Shown: positions 17,385 through 25,868 of the stretch, piece by piece
Layout: every line of letters starts with the position of its first letter
Position numbering within the stretch: the stretch's first letter is position 1
Assembly (NCBI GenBank): GCA_016869735.1
Contig: VGDL01000017.1
Span: 1-58,522 of the forward strand
Length of the DNA: 58,522 nt
Source of the DNA: Alphaproteobacteria bacterium
GTDB lineage: Bacteria > Pseudomonadota > Alphaproteobacteria > Acetobacterales > Acetobacteraceae
Direction: 5' to 3'
Notes under the pieces: model-generated
Told to the model about the DNA's origin: nothing
The model's input: only the letters and a program-made list of their open reading frames with translations
The model's database searches: none
Translations under genes and position numbers: made by a program

Positions 17385-18968
17385 ATGGGTGCCAAGGTAG
17401 TTGTCATCGGCAGCGGTTTGGGTGGGCTTGCAGCGGCCGCCACCGCGCAGGCGCGTGGGCATCAGGTCACGGTCCTTGAGCGTAATTCCTGGCTGGGCGG
17501 CAAAGCCGCGGTGCTGAACCTGCCATCGCCGGGTGGGCGCGGGAATTTCCGTTTCGATATGGGCCCCACCATCCTGACCGTGCCGCGCGTGTTGCGCCGT
17601 ATCTTTGCCGAGGCCGGGCGCAATCAGCAGCAGGAAATGCCGCTGATCCGCCTTGATCCGCAATGGCGCTGCTTCTTCGATGGCAGCAAGCAGATTGATC
17701 TGATCGAAAACGTCCAAGACATGGCGCGTGCCATGGATGCTTTCGCGCCTGGCGGGCCGAATGGCGCGGGGTATGAACGCTTCCAGCGCGTTGCTCGCCA
17801 TTTGCACAAGGTTTCCGAGAAATTCTTCTTCTGGAAGCCAGTAGAAGGCATTGGCGATACGCTGAACTTTGGCGATAACTTCAAGCCTGAGGTGCTGCGC
17901 GATGTCATGGCCTTGCGCATGGGCCAGACGGTGGCGAAAGTCATTCGCGGCCATGTGCCGAATGAACAATTGGCGCAGATGCTTGATCATTTCACGCAAT
18001 ATGTTGGATCAAGCCCTTACCTTGCGCCGGCGGTGCTTTGCAGCATTGGTGATATGCAGGCATCCGAAGGTATCTGGTATCCGGTGGGCGGCACGCGCGC
18101 CACGGCGGAAGGGCTTGCCAACCTCGCGGCCTCACTCGGCGCTGATCTTCGCACCAATGCCGAGGTGACGGATATTGAAATCGTCAACGGCGCGGTGCGT
18201 AGTGTCACCGCCAATGGCGAACGCATTGCCTGTGATGCGTTGATTTCCAACATGGATGCGATCCGCACCTATACGGAGTTGGTGAAGGGCAATGCGTCGC
18301 AGCGCTATGCGAAGAAGTATGAACCCGCCTGTTCTGGTGTGGTACTGTATCTTGGGCTCAAGCGCCGCTATGAGCATTTGGCGCATCATGATTTCGTCTT
18401 CTCCCGCGATGCGGAAGAAGAATTCGATGCGATTTATCGCAAGGGCGAACCGGCGCCGGACCCGACTGCCTATTTGGCGGCGCCATCGGGCACTGATCCT
18501 TCGGTAGCACCCGAAGGCGGCGAAGCACTTTATGTGCTGGTGCACACGCCTTACCTTCGCCCGCATCATGACTGGTCCAAGATGTTCCCGGCCTATCGCC
18601 AGAAGATCCTGGATAAGCTGAAGCGCACAGCGGGGCTGGAAGATATCGAAAGCCGGATTGTTTGCGAAAGCCAATTGACGCCGGTGGATATCCATAACCG
18701 CTACAAGGTTTTGAATGGCGCGATTTATGGCCTGGCATCGCATGGCTCCTTCACCGGCGCCTTCAAGCCAAGCAATCGCAGCAAGGCGATCAAGGGGCTC
18801 TATTTGGCCGGCGGTGCCGCGCATCCCGGCCCCGGCATGCCGATGGTGATGATGTCCGGCTGGATCGCTGCCGATGCGCTGGACCGTGATCATGGCGGGC
18901 GCGGCATGTCGCCTGAGGCGGAATTGGCCGGCCGGCGAGAGGCCGAATTGTCTGCCGCGGCGGAATGA
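17385..18968 (+). CDS. C30 carotenoid oxidase/desaturase (CrtP/CrtNb-like)
   Basis: A second CrtI-family flavoprotein, 527 aa. It has G-S-G-L-G-G at residues 9-14, F-D-M-G-P-T-I-L, and a C-terminal G-L-Y-L-A-G-G-A-A-H-P-G-P-G-M-P. In this superfamily the H-P-G-x-G-x-P segment is conserved between desaturases and the mixed-function oxidases (CrtP/CrtNb) that oxidise the terminal methyl group of C30 chains. The aldehyde dehydrogenase at the end of the operon makes a terminal-methyl oxidase the most economical reading. A second desaturase with a different step number is the alternative. It has a strong Shine-Dalgarno (GAAGGAGAGG) and overlaps the next gene by 4 bp. Confidence 0.8.
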   Translation: MGAKVVVIGSGLGGLAAAATAQARGHQVTVLERNSWLGGKAAVLNLPSPGGRGNFRFDMGPTILTVPRVLRRIFAEAGRNQQQEMPLIRLDPQWRCFFDGSKQIDLIENVQDMARAMDAFAPGGPNGAGYERFQRVARHLHKVSEKFFFWKPVEGIGDTLNFGDNFKPEVLRDVMALRMGQTVAKVIRGHVPNEQLAQMLDHFTQYVGSSPYLAPAVLCSIGDMQASEGIWYPVGGTRATAEGLANLAASLGADLRTNAEVTDIEIVNGAVRSVTANGERIACDALISNMDAIRTYTELVKGNASQRYAKKYEPACSGVVLYLGLKRRYEHLAHHDFVFSRDAEEEFDAIYRKGEPAPDPTAYLAAPSGTDPSVAPEGGEALYVLVHTPYLRPHHDWSKMFPAYRQKILDKLKRTAGLEDIESRIVCESQLTPVDIHNRYKVLNGAIYGLASHGSFTGAFKPSNRSKAIKGLYLAGGAAHPGPGMPMVMMSGWIAADALDRDHGGRGMSPEAELAGRREAELSAAAE

Positions 18969-19783
18969 CGAAGACGCAGGGACAACAAATGCCTGATCCG
19001 GTGGCGCTACGTTCGTCGCGCCATCTGGATTTTTTCGATTTCATGTTCACGCGTTTCTTTCAGAAGCACATGCGCGCGCTGCGCGTCGCACGCTGGGGCC
19101 TGCCTGAATTGCCGGAAGGCAAGCCTGTGGTGATCTTCGCCAATCATCCATCCTGGTGGGATGGTGTTGCCTTCATGCTGCTCTATCGCAGGCTTTTGCC
19201 GCATCGGCCGCTTTTTACGCCGATGGATGCGAAGGCCATTGAGAAATATCGCTTCATGACGCGGCTTGGCGTTTTCGGGATCGAAACCGGCTCCGCGCGC
19301 GGTTCGGTTGCCTTTTTGCGCGTGGTAGAAAAGGTGCTGGCCAATCCTCGGCATATTCTCTGGATCAATGCGCCAGGGCGTTTCAGTGACCCGCGCGAAA
19401 GGCCGGTACCGATTGCGCCTGGCATGATCCGCCTGCCGGAAATCGCCCCCAATGCGGTGTTTGTGCCGCTTGCTTTGGATTATCCGTTCTGGAGTGAGCG
19501 CAATGCGGAAATGCTCGCCGCTTTCGGCGCGCCCATCCCCGCTGCAACGCTGCTGGAAGCGCCGCGAGAGGCACGTAGCGCTATGCTGTCCGATGCCTTG
19601 GCAGGCGTGCTGGAAAAGCTCAGCGCCGATGCCATTGCGCGTGATCCCTCGGCCTTTCAAACCCTGGTGCAGGGGCGCGAAGGCATGGGCGGCATTTATC
19701 AAGCCTGGCGCCGCGCCAAGGCACTGCTGCGCGGTGAACGCTTCGACCCCCGACATGAACAACGCGCGGAGACAGCGCCATGA
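18965..19783 (+). CDS. Lysophospholipid-type acyltransferase (putative carotenoid acyltransferase, CrtO-like role)
   Basis: This 272-residue PlsC-superfamily acyltransferase carries the H-x4-D catalytic motif as N-H-P-S-W-W-D-G (H61, D66). It lacks the multiple membrane spans of staphylococcal CrtO and so is not a simple homologue of it. By context it should esterify a sugar or hydroxyl on the C30 carotenoid with a fatty acyl group, the last step of staphyloxanthin-type pathways. A role in general phospholipid synthesis is the alternative, made less likely by its position in the middle of the operon. It starts at ATG 18965 and overlaps the glycosyltransferase gene by 4 bp. Confidence 0.8.
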   Translation: MTKTQGQQMPDPVALRSSRHLDFFDFMFTRFFQKHMRALRVARWGLPELPEGKPVVIFANHPSWWDGVAFMLLYRRLLPHRPLFTPMDAKAIEKYRFMTRLGVFGIETGSARGSVAFLRVVEKVLANPRHILWINAPGRFSDPRERPVPIAPGMIRLPEIAPNAVFVPLALDYPFWSERNAEMLAAFGAPIPAATLLEAPREARSAMLSDALAGVLEKLSADAIARDPSAFQTLVQGREGMGGIYQAWRRAKALLRGERFDPRHEQRAETAP

Positions 19784-20883
19784 CAGATTTCCTGCCCTGG
19801 ATTGCGCTGGCCTTGGCGCTGTTTCCGATTGGCTTCGCGCTGGATAACCTCCGGCGCATGGCGAAGGCAGAAGGGCCAGCGCCCAAGGATGCGCTGGTGT
19901 CCATCCTGATCCCCGCCCGCAATGAGGAAGCGCATATCAGCGCCTGCCTGGATGCCGCACTCGCGCAACAGGGTGTCGCGATTGAAGTGCTGGTCATGGA
20001 TGATGGGTCGAAGGATCGCACGGCGCAGATTGTCAGCGCCTATGCGGCGCGGGATGCGCGGGTGCGCCTGCTGGTTTGCCCGCCCCTGCCGCAGGGTTGG
20101 ACCGGCAAGGTGCACGCCTGCGCACGCTTGGCGGAAGCAGCGCGAGGGTCGCATTTCCTGTTCATTGATGCCGATGTGCGCCTCGCACGTGATGCTGCAG
20201 CGCGCATGTCCGGCCATGCCGCGCGGCAGAATCTTGCCATGGTGACCGGCGTGCCGCGTCAGATTATCGGCACCTTGGGCGAAGCGCTGACTGTGCCCAT
20301 GATTAATCTGTTGCTGATCGGCTATCTGCCCGGCGGTGGGCGGGCAGAGACTGAACGCGCGGAGCTTGGCGCCGCTTGCGGGCAATTGATTCTGTTTGAA
20401 CGTGGCGCTTACGAATCCCTTGGCGGTCACGGGGCAATCCGCGGGTCGCTTCATGATGGATTGCAGCTTTCGCGTAAGCTGCGGGGGGCGGGCTTGCGCA
20501 CGGAAATGGTGGAAGGCGCAAAGCTTGCGGAATGCCGCATGTATGATGGGCTACGCGCAAGTTGGAATGGCTTCATCAAGAATGCGCATGAAGGCATGGC
20601 GACACCCATCGGCCTGCCGATTTGGACCACGCTTTTGGCGGGCGCGCATATCTGGCCTTTTTTTCTGTTGCCGGATTGGCAGGTAGCGCTGGCCATTCTG
20701 CTGGTCTTTGGCTTGCGCGCAGCCATCACCTTCAAAACCCGCGAAGCCTGGTGGACCGTGCCGCTGCATCCCTTGGCCGTGCTGGTTGGGCTCGCCATTC
20801 AATGGACCGCGCTGGTGCGCGTGCTGATCGGGCGCCCTGCCGGCTGGAAGGGCCGCGCCTATTCCGCCAGCGGCACGGCATGA
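19780..20883 (+). CDS. Family 2 glycosyltransferase (CrtQ-like)
   Basis: This 367-residue GT2 enzyme has a membrane anchor at residues ~5-22. Its catalytic GT-A domain shows S-I-L-I-P-A-R-N-E-E, M-D-D-G-S-K-D-R-T and the metal-binding D130-A-D132. Two or three C-terminal hydrophobic segments (about 280-345) follow, so it works at the inner membrane. The organisation matches CrtQ and HpnB-like glycosyltransferases. In this operon it most likely glycosylates a diapocarotenoid carboxylic acid or hydroxyl, although hopanoid or lipid glycosylation cannot be excluded. The gene ends with TGA overlapping the ATG of the synthase fusion. Confidence 0.82.
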   Translation: MTDFLPWIALALALFPIGFALDNLRRMAKAEGPAPKDALVSILIPARNEEAHISACLDAALAQQGVAIEVLVMDDGSKDRTAQIVSAYAARDARVRLLVCPPLPQGWTGKVHACARLAEAARGSHFLFIDADVRLARDAAARMSGHAARQNLAMVTGVPRQIIGTLGEALTVPMINLLLIGYLPGGGRAETERAELGAACGQLILFERGAYESLGGHGAIRGSLHDGLQLSRKLRGAGLRTEMVEGAKLAECRMYDGLRASWNGFIKNAHEGMATPIGLPIWTTLLAGAHIWPFFLLPDWQVALAILLVFGLRAAITFKTREAWWTVPLHPLAVLVGLAIQWTALVRVLIGRPAGWKGRAYSASGTA

Positions 20884-22568
20884 TTGCGGAAAGCGCTGCC
20901 TCCCGCGCGCCGACGCAAAGCGCTGCCTCCCGCACACCGACGCGTGACGCAGGGTCTGAGAATTTTCCAGTAGCGTCACGCCTGCTGGCGCCGGAGATGC
21001 GCCCCAAGGTCATGGGGTTTTATCGCTTTGTGCGCACCGCTGATGATATTGCCGATGACCCGTCACTGGACGCGCCGGAGAAGCTGCGCCGCCTGGCAAC
21101 GCTTGAAGCAGCGCTTGATGATCCCGCAACGGCGGAACCTGCCGCGACGGCCTTGCATAACGCTGGCAGCGGCACGGATGAAGCGCGGCTGATGCTCTCG
21201 GCCTTTCGCCAGGATGCAACGCAAACGCGCTACGCAGATTGGGCAGCGCTTGAAGATTACTGCGCGCGATCCGCCAATCCTGTCGGACGCATGTTGCTCC
21301 GCCTGCATGATGAGGCAAAGCCTGAGGCCATCACCGCGGCCGATGCGCTTTGCACTGCTTTGCAAATCCTCAATCATGTGCAGGATCTGGTGCCGGATCG
21401 GCGCGACATTGGGCGCGTCTATCTGCCCGAAACCTGGATGGGCTTGGCCGGCGGTGAGGTGCGCTTCTTCGATCCTGCCAATACTGAAGCACGGCGCGCG
21501 GTGCTGGATGCCGCGCTGGATCAGGTGGAAGAAAGGCTTGATGCCGCTGCGGCCCTGCCACGACTGATTTCGGCCAAGCGCCTGGCGCGTGAAAGTGCTG
21601 TCACCATCGCTCTTGCGCGCCGCTTGCTGGCACGGTTGCGCGCGGCGGATCCGGTGCTGGGGCGTGTTGCCCTATCGCGGCTTGATTTCTTGCATGGCTT
21701 TCGTGCCGCACTCGGCACGGGGCCAAGCGATGCGGCTTTGGTCAGTGCGCGGGTTGGGCGCGCGGGGTCCTCCTTTGCGCGTGGCATGTCGGCGCTGAAG
21801 GGCGAAAGGCGCCGCGCCCTTTGGGCAGTTTATGCCTTTTGCCGCGCGGTGGATGACATTGCCGATGGGGCGATGCCGGAAGCCGAAAAGCGCCGCTTCC
21901 TGGCTGATTGGCGCAGCAAGCTCCGCGCACCGAATTGCGCGCTGTCGCGTGAATTGGCGCAGGCGCGCAGCGCTTTCGCACTCCCCATTGAAGAATGCGA
22001 AGCGATGATCGCGGGGATGGAAACCGATGCCACGCCAAGGCTCCGCATCGCCGATACGGAAGCGCTGAACCTTTATTGCCGTCGCGTCGCCGGCAGTGTC
22101 GGCGCCATGGCGGTGCGGATTTTTCGTGCGCCTGAAGCGGCTGATTTCGGCCTCGCGCTTGGGCGCACACTGCAATTGGTGAATATCCTGCGCGATTTGG
22201 ATGAAGATGCAACGCGCGATCGCGTCTATCTTCCGCTTGATTTGCTGGCGGCGGAAGGTGTGGCTGATGCGCCCGCCGCAACGCTGATCGCAAGCCCAGG
22301 CTTCGCGCGTGCCGCGGCACATTTGGCACAGCAAGCCGAAGCCGGTTTCGCGCGGGCAGCGGCTGAACTACGCCACTTGGATCAGCGCGCCCTTCTGCCG
22401 GCCCGCATCATGATGTGGGGCTATCAGCGGCTGTTTGAACGGCTGATGGCGCGCGGCTTTGAGTTGCCTCGGCCACGTCCAAGTCTGACACGCGGCGAAA
22501 AGCTCGGCATGGCGGCCTATGCCATGGGGATCATGCCCGTGCCGCAAGCAAGCTCCAGCCGCGCGTGA
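20880..22568 (+). CDS. Fused squalene synthase HpnC-HpnD (hydroxysqualene synthase + presqualene diphosphate synthase)
   Basis: One uninterrupted 562-residue frame holds two complete squalene/phytoene-synthase domains. Residues ~25-285 are HpnC-like: S-E-N-F-P-V-A-S-R-L-L, F-V-R-T-A-D-D-I-A-D with D55/D59, S-A-N-P-V-G-R, and N-H-V-Q-D-L-V-P-D with D169/D173. Residues ~295-562 are HpnD-like: S-S-F-A-R-G-M, Y-A-F-C-R-A-V-D-D-I-A-D with D325/D329, R-V-A-G-S-V-G, and N-I-L-R-D-L-D-E-D with D439/D443. Both aspartate-rich metal-diphosphate sites are intact in each half. HpnD joins two farnesyl diphosphates to presqualene diphosphate and HpnC converts that to hydroxysqualene, so the fusion couples both steps. 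In most bacteria these are separate genes. ATG 20880 overlaps the previous stop; a longer frame lies within the glycosyltransferase gene. Confidence 0.9.
   Translation: MIAESAASRAPTQSAASRTPTRDAGSENFPVASRLLAPEMRPKVMGFYRFVRTADDIADDPSLDAPEKLRRLATLEAALDDPATAEPAATALHNAGSGTDEARLMLSAFRQDATQTRYADWAALEDYCARSANPVGRMLLRLHDEAKPEAITAADALCTALQILNHVQDLVPDRRDIGRVYLPETWMGLAGGEVRFFDPANTEARRAVLDAALDQVEERLDAAAALPRLISAKRLARESAVTIALARRLLARLRAADPVLGRVALSRLDFLHGFRAALGTGPSDAALVSARVGRAGSSFARGMSALKGERRRALWAVYAFCRAVDDIADGAMPEAEKRRFLADWRSKLRAPNCALSRELAQARSAFALPIEECEAMIAGMETDATPRLRIADTEALNLYCRRVAGSVGAMAVRIFRAPEAADFGLALGRTLQLVNILRDLDEDATRDRVYLPLDLLAAEGVADAPAATLIASPGFARAAAHLAQQAEAGFARAAAELRHLDQRALLPARIMMWGYQRLFERLMARGFELPRPRPSLTRGEKLGMAAYAMGIMPVPQASSSRA
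20890..20943 (+). repeat. 27-bp tandem duplication at the 5' end of the HpnC-HpnD gene
   Basis: 20890-20916 is repeated at 20917-20943 with two differences. Each unit keeps the reading frame and encodes the nine residues (E/Q)-S-A-A-S-R-(A/T)-P-T, forming a short linker-like N-terminal extension before the HpnC domain begins near residue 25. Confidence 0.85.
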
Positions 22569-23791
22569 ACAGCACCGCCACATGCCATGTCATTGGCGCA
22601 GGTGTCGCGGGCCTGGTGGCAGCGCTCAGGCTGGCGCAGCGTGGCCGGGCCGTGATGCTGCATGAAGCAACACCAGTGGCCGGCGGGCGCTGCCGCGCGC
22701 TGCCGGGTGGCACGGATAACGGCACGCACGCGCTGATGGGCGCCAATCGCGCTGCGCTGCGCTTCCTTGGCGATATCGGCGCGCGTGAGGGTTGGGTGGA
22801 AGCCGAACCGGAGGGGCTGCCTGTTTTCGATCTGGCTGATGGCAGCGCGCGGCGCATTGCGGCGAGCCCGCTTGATTGGCGCGATCCCGCCAAACGACCA
22901 CCAGGCTTGAATGCTTCTGCCTTTGCCACGCTGCTGCGCCTTGCTTTGCCCATTGGTGATCGGCCCGTCGCGGAAATGATGGCAGCGCATCCTGCGCTGT
23001 ATCGCGCATTGATCGAACCGCTCACGGTGGCAGCACTGAATACGCCGGGGCATGAGGCATCTTCCGCGCGGCTTGGCGTGGTGCTGCGTCGGCTTGGGCG
23101 GCCAGGGGCTGGCGCGGTGCTGGTGGCGCGCGAAGGGCTCGGGCCGGATTTGATTGCGCCTGCCTTGCGCGCGCTGGCGCATACGGGGGTCAGCATACGC
23201 ATCGGGGCGCGGTTGCGCGCCATGACAGAAGCAGAAGGGCGCATCATTGCGCTGCATTTCGGGGATGACAGTATCGCGCTTGAAGCGCGCGACCAGATCG
23301 TGCTGGCGCTGCCGCCCTGGGAAGTGGCGCGGTTGATCCCGAAGCTGCGCGTACCGGAACGCCATGCGCCGATTCTCAATCTGCATTTCGCGCACCAAGC
23401 GGCGGGGGCAGTGCGCTTCATCGGTGTGCTTGGTGGGCTGACGCAATGGGTCCTGGTGCGCCCAAGTGGTGTCAGTGTCACCGTGAGTGCCGCGGATGCG
23501 GAAGTCGAAGAACAGGCGCCGGATTTGGCACCGCGCGCCTGGGCGGAAATCCGCGCTGCGGCCAAGGCGTTTGGTTTGCCCGGCGATTGGCCCGAAGCAC
23601 CGCCGGCGATGCGCGCGGTGAAGGAACGCCGCGCCACGCCACGCCACGCGGTTGGCATGCCGCCGCAACCGCCGCGCCAAGTGCATCGCAATCTGGTACT
23701 GGCCGGTGATTGGACCTGGCCGCGCCTGCCCGCCACCATTGAAGCAGCGGTGCTGTCTGGTGAGGCCGCGGCGAAGGCTGTGCCGTCATGA
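22565..23791 (+). CDS. hpnE: Hydroxysqualene dehydroxylase (HpnE)
   Basis: A 408-residue FAD-dependent amine-oxidase-fold protein with I-G-A-G-V-A-G-L-V at residues ~10-18, G-G-R-C-R, and D-N-G-T-H-A-L-M-G, an HpnE hallmark. The C-terminus carries L-A-G-D-W-T-W-P-R-L-P-A-T-I-E-A-A-V, the usual flavin-closing segment. HpnE reduces hydroxysqualene to squalene, completing the pathway begun by the upstream fusion. It starts at GTG 22565, overlapping the fusion's stop (GTGA), and ends in an ATGA overlap with the next gene. Confidence 0.92.
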   Translation: MNSTATCHVIGAGVAGLVAALRLAQRGRAVMLHEATPVAGGRCRALPGGTDNGTHALMGANRAALRFLGDIGAREGWVEAEPEGLPVFDLADGSARRIAASPLDWRDPAKRPPGLNASAFATLLRLALPIGDRPVAEMMAAHPALYRALIEPLTVAALNTPGHEASSARLGVVLRRLGRPGAGAVLVAREGLGPDLIAPALRALAHTGVSIRIGARLRAMTEAEGRIIALHFGDDSIALEARDQIVLALPPWEVARLIPKLRVPERHAPILNLHFAHQAAGAVRFIGVLGGLTQWVLVRPSGVSVTVSAADAEVEEQAPDLAPRAWAEIRAAAKAFGLPGDWPEAPPAMRAVKERRATPRHAVGMPPQPPRQVHRNLVLAGDWTWPRLPATIEAAVLSGEAAAKAVPS

Positions 23792-25128
23792 CGCCCGCCG
23801 AAGCCCTTGCGGCCTTACGTGCTGCCGAAGCGCGGGATGGCGCGCCTGATCTCAAGCAACGCCGAGCGCTATTGGCGGCGCTGGCGCGCGCCGTGATGGC
23901 ACGCTCGCATGAGATCATGGCGGTGCTGGATGCCGAATATGAAGGCCGCGCGCCGATTGAAACCCTGCTTGCGGATGTGCTGCTGGTTGCGGATATGGCG
24001 CGCTATGTGCGGCGCAATTTGTGGCATTGGATGCGCCCGCGCCGCGTGAGTGTGCCCTATCCCTTCTGGCCGGCGCGCGCGCGGGAAGAATTCGCCCCCA
24101 AAGGCGTGGTCGGCATTATGGCGCCGTGGAATTACCCGGTGCAATTGGCGCTGCTACCCGCGATTGATGCCATTGCCGCCGGTAATCGCGTATGCGTGAA
24201 ACCATCGGAAGCTCTGCCGCGTACCTCCGCACTGATTGCCGAGATTCTGCGCGAAGCCTGTGGCGATGACATCGCGCTGTGTGTGCAAGGCGGCGCGGAA
24301 GTGGGCGCAGATTTCGCCGCCCAGCCCTGGGATCATCTGGTCTTCACCGGCAGTACTGCCACGGGGCGCAAGATTATGGCCGCCGCTGCGCCTAATCTTA
24401 CGCCACTCACGCTTGAACTCGGCGGCAAATGCACGGTGCTGATACTGCCGGGGGCGGACCTCAAACGCGCCGCACGCGATATTCTGGCGGGCAAGGCCTT
24501 CAATGCAGGACAGACCTGCGTCGCGCCGGATACTGTCCTGCTGGTTGGCCATAGCACACAGGCCTTCATTGATGCCTGCCACGCCACCGGCATTGGCCTG
24601 CCGGAGACTGGCGTCATCAACGCCCGCCAATATGCGCGGCTTCAGCGGCTTACAGGGGACGCGACCCTGACGCAGCTGGCAGAGGATGGTCCGGGGCGTC
24701 GCATGGCGCTGCGCCTTGCCGAAGCGCCGCCCGAAGCCGCGATCTGGCATGAGGAAATCTTCGGCCCGATACTACTTATGCGCGAAGAAAAATCCCTCGC
24801 AACAGCACTCGCCTGGGTTGCGGGGCGCCCCAGCCCCTTGGCCCTTTATGTGTTTGGCGCAACTTCCGAGGAAGAAAATCAGCTTGCAATTATAGCCAAA
24901 GGCAGCGCCATAATCGCCGGGCGCACGGTGGAATTCGCCGGATTTCAAGCTTTAGGCTTTGGCGGGTCTGGAGAATCAGGCTTTGGCCGGCGCAATGGCC
25001 TGGCCGGCTTTCTGGAGTTTTCCCACCGCCGCGCGCGTGTGCATCATGGGATATTTTCCCTGTCGCGCCTATTTGATCAACCTCGCGGAAAAGCTGTGGA
25101 AAGGTTAAAGAATTTACTATCCAAATAG
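23788..25128 (+). CDS. Aldehyde dehydrogenase, C30 carotenoid aldehyde type
   Basis: NAD(P)-dependent oxidation of an aldehyde to a carboxylic acid. The 446-residue length is in the ALDH3-like class. The catalytic cysteine is C244 in G-Q-T-C-V-A-P and the general base E210 lies in L-E-L-G-G-K. P-W-N-Y-P and G-S-T-A-T-G-R mark the cofactor site. As last gene of the carotenoid operon, its natural role is turning the terminal aldehyde made by the oxidase into a diapocarotenoic acid, which the glycosyltransferase could then glycosylate. A general fatty-aldehyde role is the alternative. It starts at ATG 23788 in a 4-bp overlap. Confidence 0.88.
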   Translation: MTPAEALAALRAAEARDGAPDLKQRRALLAALARAVMARSHEIMAVLDAEYEGRAPIETLLADVLLVADMARYVRRNLWHWMRPRRVSVPYPFWPARAREEFAPKGVVGIMAPWNYPVQLALLPAIDAIAAGNRVCVKPSEALPRTSALIAEILREACGDDIALCVQGGAEVGADFAAQPWDHLVFTGSTATGRKIMAAAAPNLTPLTLELGGKCTVLILPGADLKRAARDILAGKAFNAGQTCVAPDTVLLVGHSTQAFIDACHATGIGLPETGVINARQYARLQRLTGDATLTQLAEDGPGRRMALRLAEAPPEAAIWHEEIFGPILLMREEKSLATALAWVAGRPSPLALYVFGATSEEENQLAIIAKGSAIIAGRTVEFAGFQALGFGGSGESGFGRRNGLAGFLEFSHRRARVHHGIFSLSRLFDQPRGKAVERLKNLLSK

Positions 25129-25152
25129 ATTCTCACCATCTATATACATCTT

Positions 25153-25764
25153 ATGGTTGTTTTTCTCCCATCTGCTCCCGTAGCAGAAACGCCTCGCCTT
25201 CGGTTGCGCTGCGTCGAAGGTCGCGATGCCCCGGCCATTGCGGAGATGATGACCGAAGCGATCAGCAAGCGCCTCGCCTCCTGGCCCGTACCCTTCTCCC
25301 CCCCCATGGCGGAGGAGAAGATCAGCTCGGCCCGCGGCGCGGCGGCACAAAGCCGGTCACTGCCCCTGGTGCTGGAGGCTAAATCTGATGGCGCGATTTG
25401 CGGCTGGGTCAGCCTGGTCTGCCCACCGGGCGATGATAAGGTGGCGCTGACGACTTATTGGCTGGGCGAACAATACCAGGGCCAGGGCCTGATGCGCGAA
25501 GCAGGGCCGGTCGCCATGGAGCTCGGCTTCAAGCATATGGACATTGATTGCCTGCGCGCGGCTGTGCAGCCGGATAACGCCGCCTCACTGGCCGTGGTCC
25601 GCCTTTTGGGCTTCTGCCCCATGGGGGAAGGGCGCATCTGGTGTCCTGCCCGGGGTGTGGAAGAAACCTGTCTATGGTTTGAAAAGCCCCGACCTCTTGT
25701 GCCGGCCTGGGCGGCGGGCGCAGCACTCGGCAAGCGGGATTTGGTAAGGCACGTTTCAGCCTGA
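25153..25764 (+). CDS. GNAT N-acetyltransferase, RimJ/RimL-like
   Basis: A 203-residue acetyl-CoA-dependent acetyltransferase. It has an N-terminal T-P-R-L-R-L-R-C, Y-W-L-G-E-Q-Y-Q-G-Q-G-L-M-R-E-A (the acetyl-CoA pyrophosphate loop) and V-Q-P-D-N-A-A-S-L-A-V, all usual for RimJ/RimL-type enzymes. The substrate is unknown; ribosomal-protein N-termini, amino acids or small molecules are all used in this family. It begins 24 bp after the carotenoid operon on the same strand. That DNA is more AT-rich and might hold a promoter, so membership in the operon is uncertain. Confidence 0.8.
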   Translation: MVVFLPSAPVAETPRLRLRCVEGRDAPAIAEMMTEAISKRLASWPVPFSPPMAEEKISSARGAAAQSRSLPLVLEAKSDGAICGWVSLVCPPGDDKVALTTYWLGEQYQGQGLMREAGPVAMELGFKHMDIDCLRAAVQPDNAASLAVVRLLGFCPMGEGRIWCPARGVEETCLWFEKPRPLVPAWAAGAALGKRDLVRHVSA

Positions 25765-25813
25765 AGCGCGCCTTTTTCAAACTTATAGACGGCGCAGCTT
25801 CTCCACGTTTAGG

Positions 25814-25868
25814 CTCCCCCTGAAGCGCTGGGGTTTCACCCACCAGCGCCATTAAAAACATCGGGGAG
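25814..25868 (+). promoter_or_regulatory. Leader that could mask the Shine-Dalgarno of a Bug gene
   Basis: CTCCCC (25814-25819) is complementary to GGGGAG (25863-25868), which is the Shine-Dalgarno of the gene starting at 25877. Nested between them is a perfect 7-bp hairpin GCGCTGG/CCAGCGC (25825-25831, 25843-25849). Such a leader could hide the ribosome site. A regulatory role is inferred from geometry only; the inner hairpin may alternatively mark the end of the GNAT transcript. Confidence 0.3.

Noticed and set aside
20622-20879. Upstream in-frame extension of the HpnC-HpnD fusion
   Set aside because: It lies entirely inside the glycosyltransferase gene in another frame and has no synthase similarity; ATG 20880 has the overlap spacing of the rest of the operon.
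22517-23739. Two ~400-codon frames opposite hpnE
   Set aside because: Both are antisense shadows with no family resemblance; hpnE on the plus strand has intact motifs and is embedded in the operon.
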